Origin: Nocardioides nitrophenolicus
GTDB taxonomy: Bacteria > Actinomycetota > Actinomycetes > Propionibacteriales > Nocardioidaceae
Reading direction: 5' to 3'
Length of the DNA: 64,000 nucleotides
Assembly (NCBI RefSeq): GCF_016907515.1
Contig: NZ_JAFBBY010000001.1
Coordinates: forward strand, 4,340,001 to 4,404,000
In this document: piece after piece, positions 63,304 through 64,000 of the stretch
Layout: each line of letters begins with the position of its first letter
Position numbering within the stretch: the first letter of the stretch is position 1
Program-made: the position numbers and the translations under genes
Notes under the pieces: generated by a model
Database searches by the model: none
What the model saw: only the letters and a program-made list of their open reading frames with translations
Told to the model about the DNA's origin: nothing

Positions 63304-63989
63304 CGCCGCCGCTCCGAGCGGATCGGGGTGACGTCGCCGTCGCCGTCGCCGGCGTCGAGCCGCGACAGGTCGACGCCGCTCTCGGCGGCCGCGCCCGACA
63401 GGGCGTGCCAGATGAAGTCGCTGAGGTAGCCGGCCGCGGCGGCGCGCGAGACGGTGTGCCGCTCCAGCCACCACTGCCCGACGGACGTGCCGAGGCCGAC
63501 CACGGCGTGCGCCCACGGCTCGGCCGCGCCGGTGTCGCCGCCGAGATGGCGCAGCGCGTCGCCGAGCAGCCGGGTCAGCTTGGCGGCGATCTGGTCCTTG
63601 CCCGCGGCGAGCGGGTCGGTGCCGCCCGCCGGGCGGCTGAGCAGCAGGAAGGCCTGCGGGTGCTCGCCGAGCGTGTCGAGGTAGGCCGCGACGCCGGCGC
63701 TCACCCGGTCGCGGGCGGAGGCCGGAGCGAGCACCGCGGTCAGCACCCGGGCCAGCACCAGGTCGGCCGCCCAGGCGCCGACCGCGGCGTGCAGCTCGCT
63801 CTTGTCGGCGAAGTAGCGGTAGAGCACGGGCTTGCTGACGCCGGCCTCGGCCGCGATGTCGGCGACCGAGGCGTCCGGTCCGAGCGAGTCGATGGCGCGG
63901 ACGGCGGCGAGCACGAACTCCTCGCGCCGCTCGGCGCGGTGTCGTTCCCAGCGGGTCGTGCGTCCGTCGCTCTTGACGTGGGGGGCCAT
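63300..63989 (-). CDS. TetR-family regulator
   Basis: This 229-residue protein has an N-terminal TetR HTH (RREEFVLAAVRAIDSLG, ASVADIAAEAGVSKPVLYRY, FADKSELHAAV) and a helical ligand domain (about 80-205) with QWWLERHTVSRA. ATG 63989 is close to the window edge, so its promoter is not visible. It is coupled to the DUF4873 gene downstream. Confidence 0.92.
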   Translation of the reverse strand: MAPHVKSDGRTTRWERHRAERREEFVLAAVRAIDSLGPDASVADIAAEAGVSKPVLYRYFADKSELHAAVGAWAADLVLARVLTAVLAPASARDRVSAGVAAYLDTLGEHPQAFLLLSRPAGGTDPLAAGKDQIAAKLTRLLGDALRHLGGDTGAAEPWAHAVVGLGTSVGQWWLERHTVSRAAAAGYLSDFIWHALSGAAAESGVDLSRLDAGDGDGDVTPIRSERRR

Positions 63990-64000
63990 GGGGACAAGAG

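Overview
The window is high-GC actinobacterial chromosome, most like Nocardioides or a relative. The signs are actinobacterial-type ClpP1-ClpP2-ClpX, an LpdA-like quinone reductase, RpiB, GAF-ANTAR regulators, DUF5994 and sunset-domain sequences, and many start codons sitting 6-7 nt after a TANNNT box (leaderless transcripts). No species can be named from sequence reading alone.

Left flank (1-1955): the start of a secreted subtilisin-like protease on the minus strand, then lpdA (dihydrolipoyl dehydrogenase).

Integrated element (about 1943-36610, about 34.65 kb): a 14-bp direct repeat, GATCAACCTCTAGC, lies at the lpdA 3' end and again at 36597, marking attL and attR. From left to right the element holds: a tyrosine integrase; an XRE regulator and an excisionase-like HTH gene facing each other; a replication block (degenerate SprT-like protein, stand-alone DnaX-like clamp-loader ATPase, unknown partner, inverted-repeat-rich candidate origin, ColE2/RepA-type replicase); a family of unknown proteins; a cell-surface block (CAP-domain protein, two sortase-like proteins, an SpaA-type wall protein); a stress-type cassette next to an IS256-family transposase remnant (DUF5994 proteins, LapA-like protein, LuxR-type regulator, two GAF-ANTAR proteins, fatty-acid desaturase); a DUF3644 (HEPN-like) gene coupled to a small Cys-rich gene; an operon with a second tyrosine recombinase, a tandem-HTH protein and a very large VirB6/TrbL-like membrane protein; then several unknown or regulatory genes up to attR. 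I see no relaxase, VirB4/VirD4 or FtsK/TraB, so the element looks mobilizable or decayed rather than self-conjugative.

Right flank (36611-64000): ordinary chromosome. It holds a 1336-aa secreted hydrolase/beta-helix protein, an alpha/beta hydrolase, a polar amino-acid ABC transporter operon, an LpdA-type quinone reductase, rpiB-nei-PP2C phosphatase, tRNA-Gly(TCC) and tRNA-Pro(TGG), tig, clpP1-clpP2-clpX, valS, a SpoIID/LytB protein, a BenE transporter opposite an XRE-cupin regulator, and a TetR-DUF4873 pair. Three copies of a 90-bp palindromic repeat lie in this flank; two of them bracket an AbiEi-like gene.

The least familiar biology is in the element: its own clamp-loader-like ATPase beside a plasmid-type replicase, three widely spaced TTGACAT/ATGTCAA palindromes, a terminator that copies the host's lpdA terminator, and a sortase-substrate island whose SpaA-like domain appears to be split by a helical insertion.
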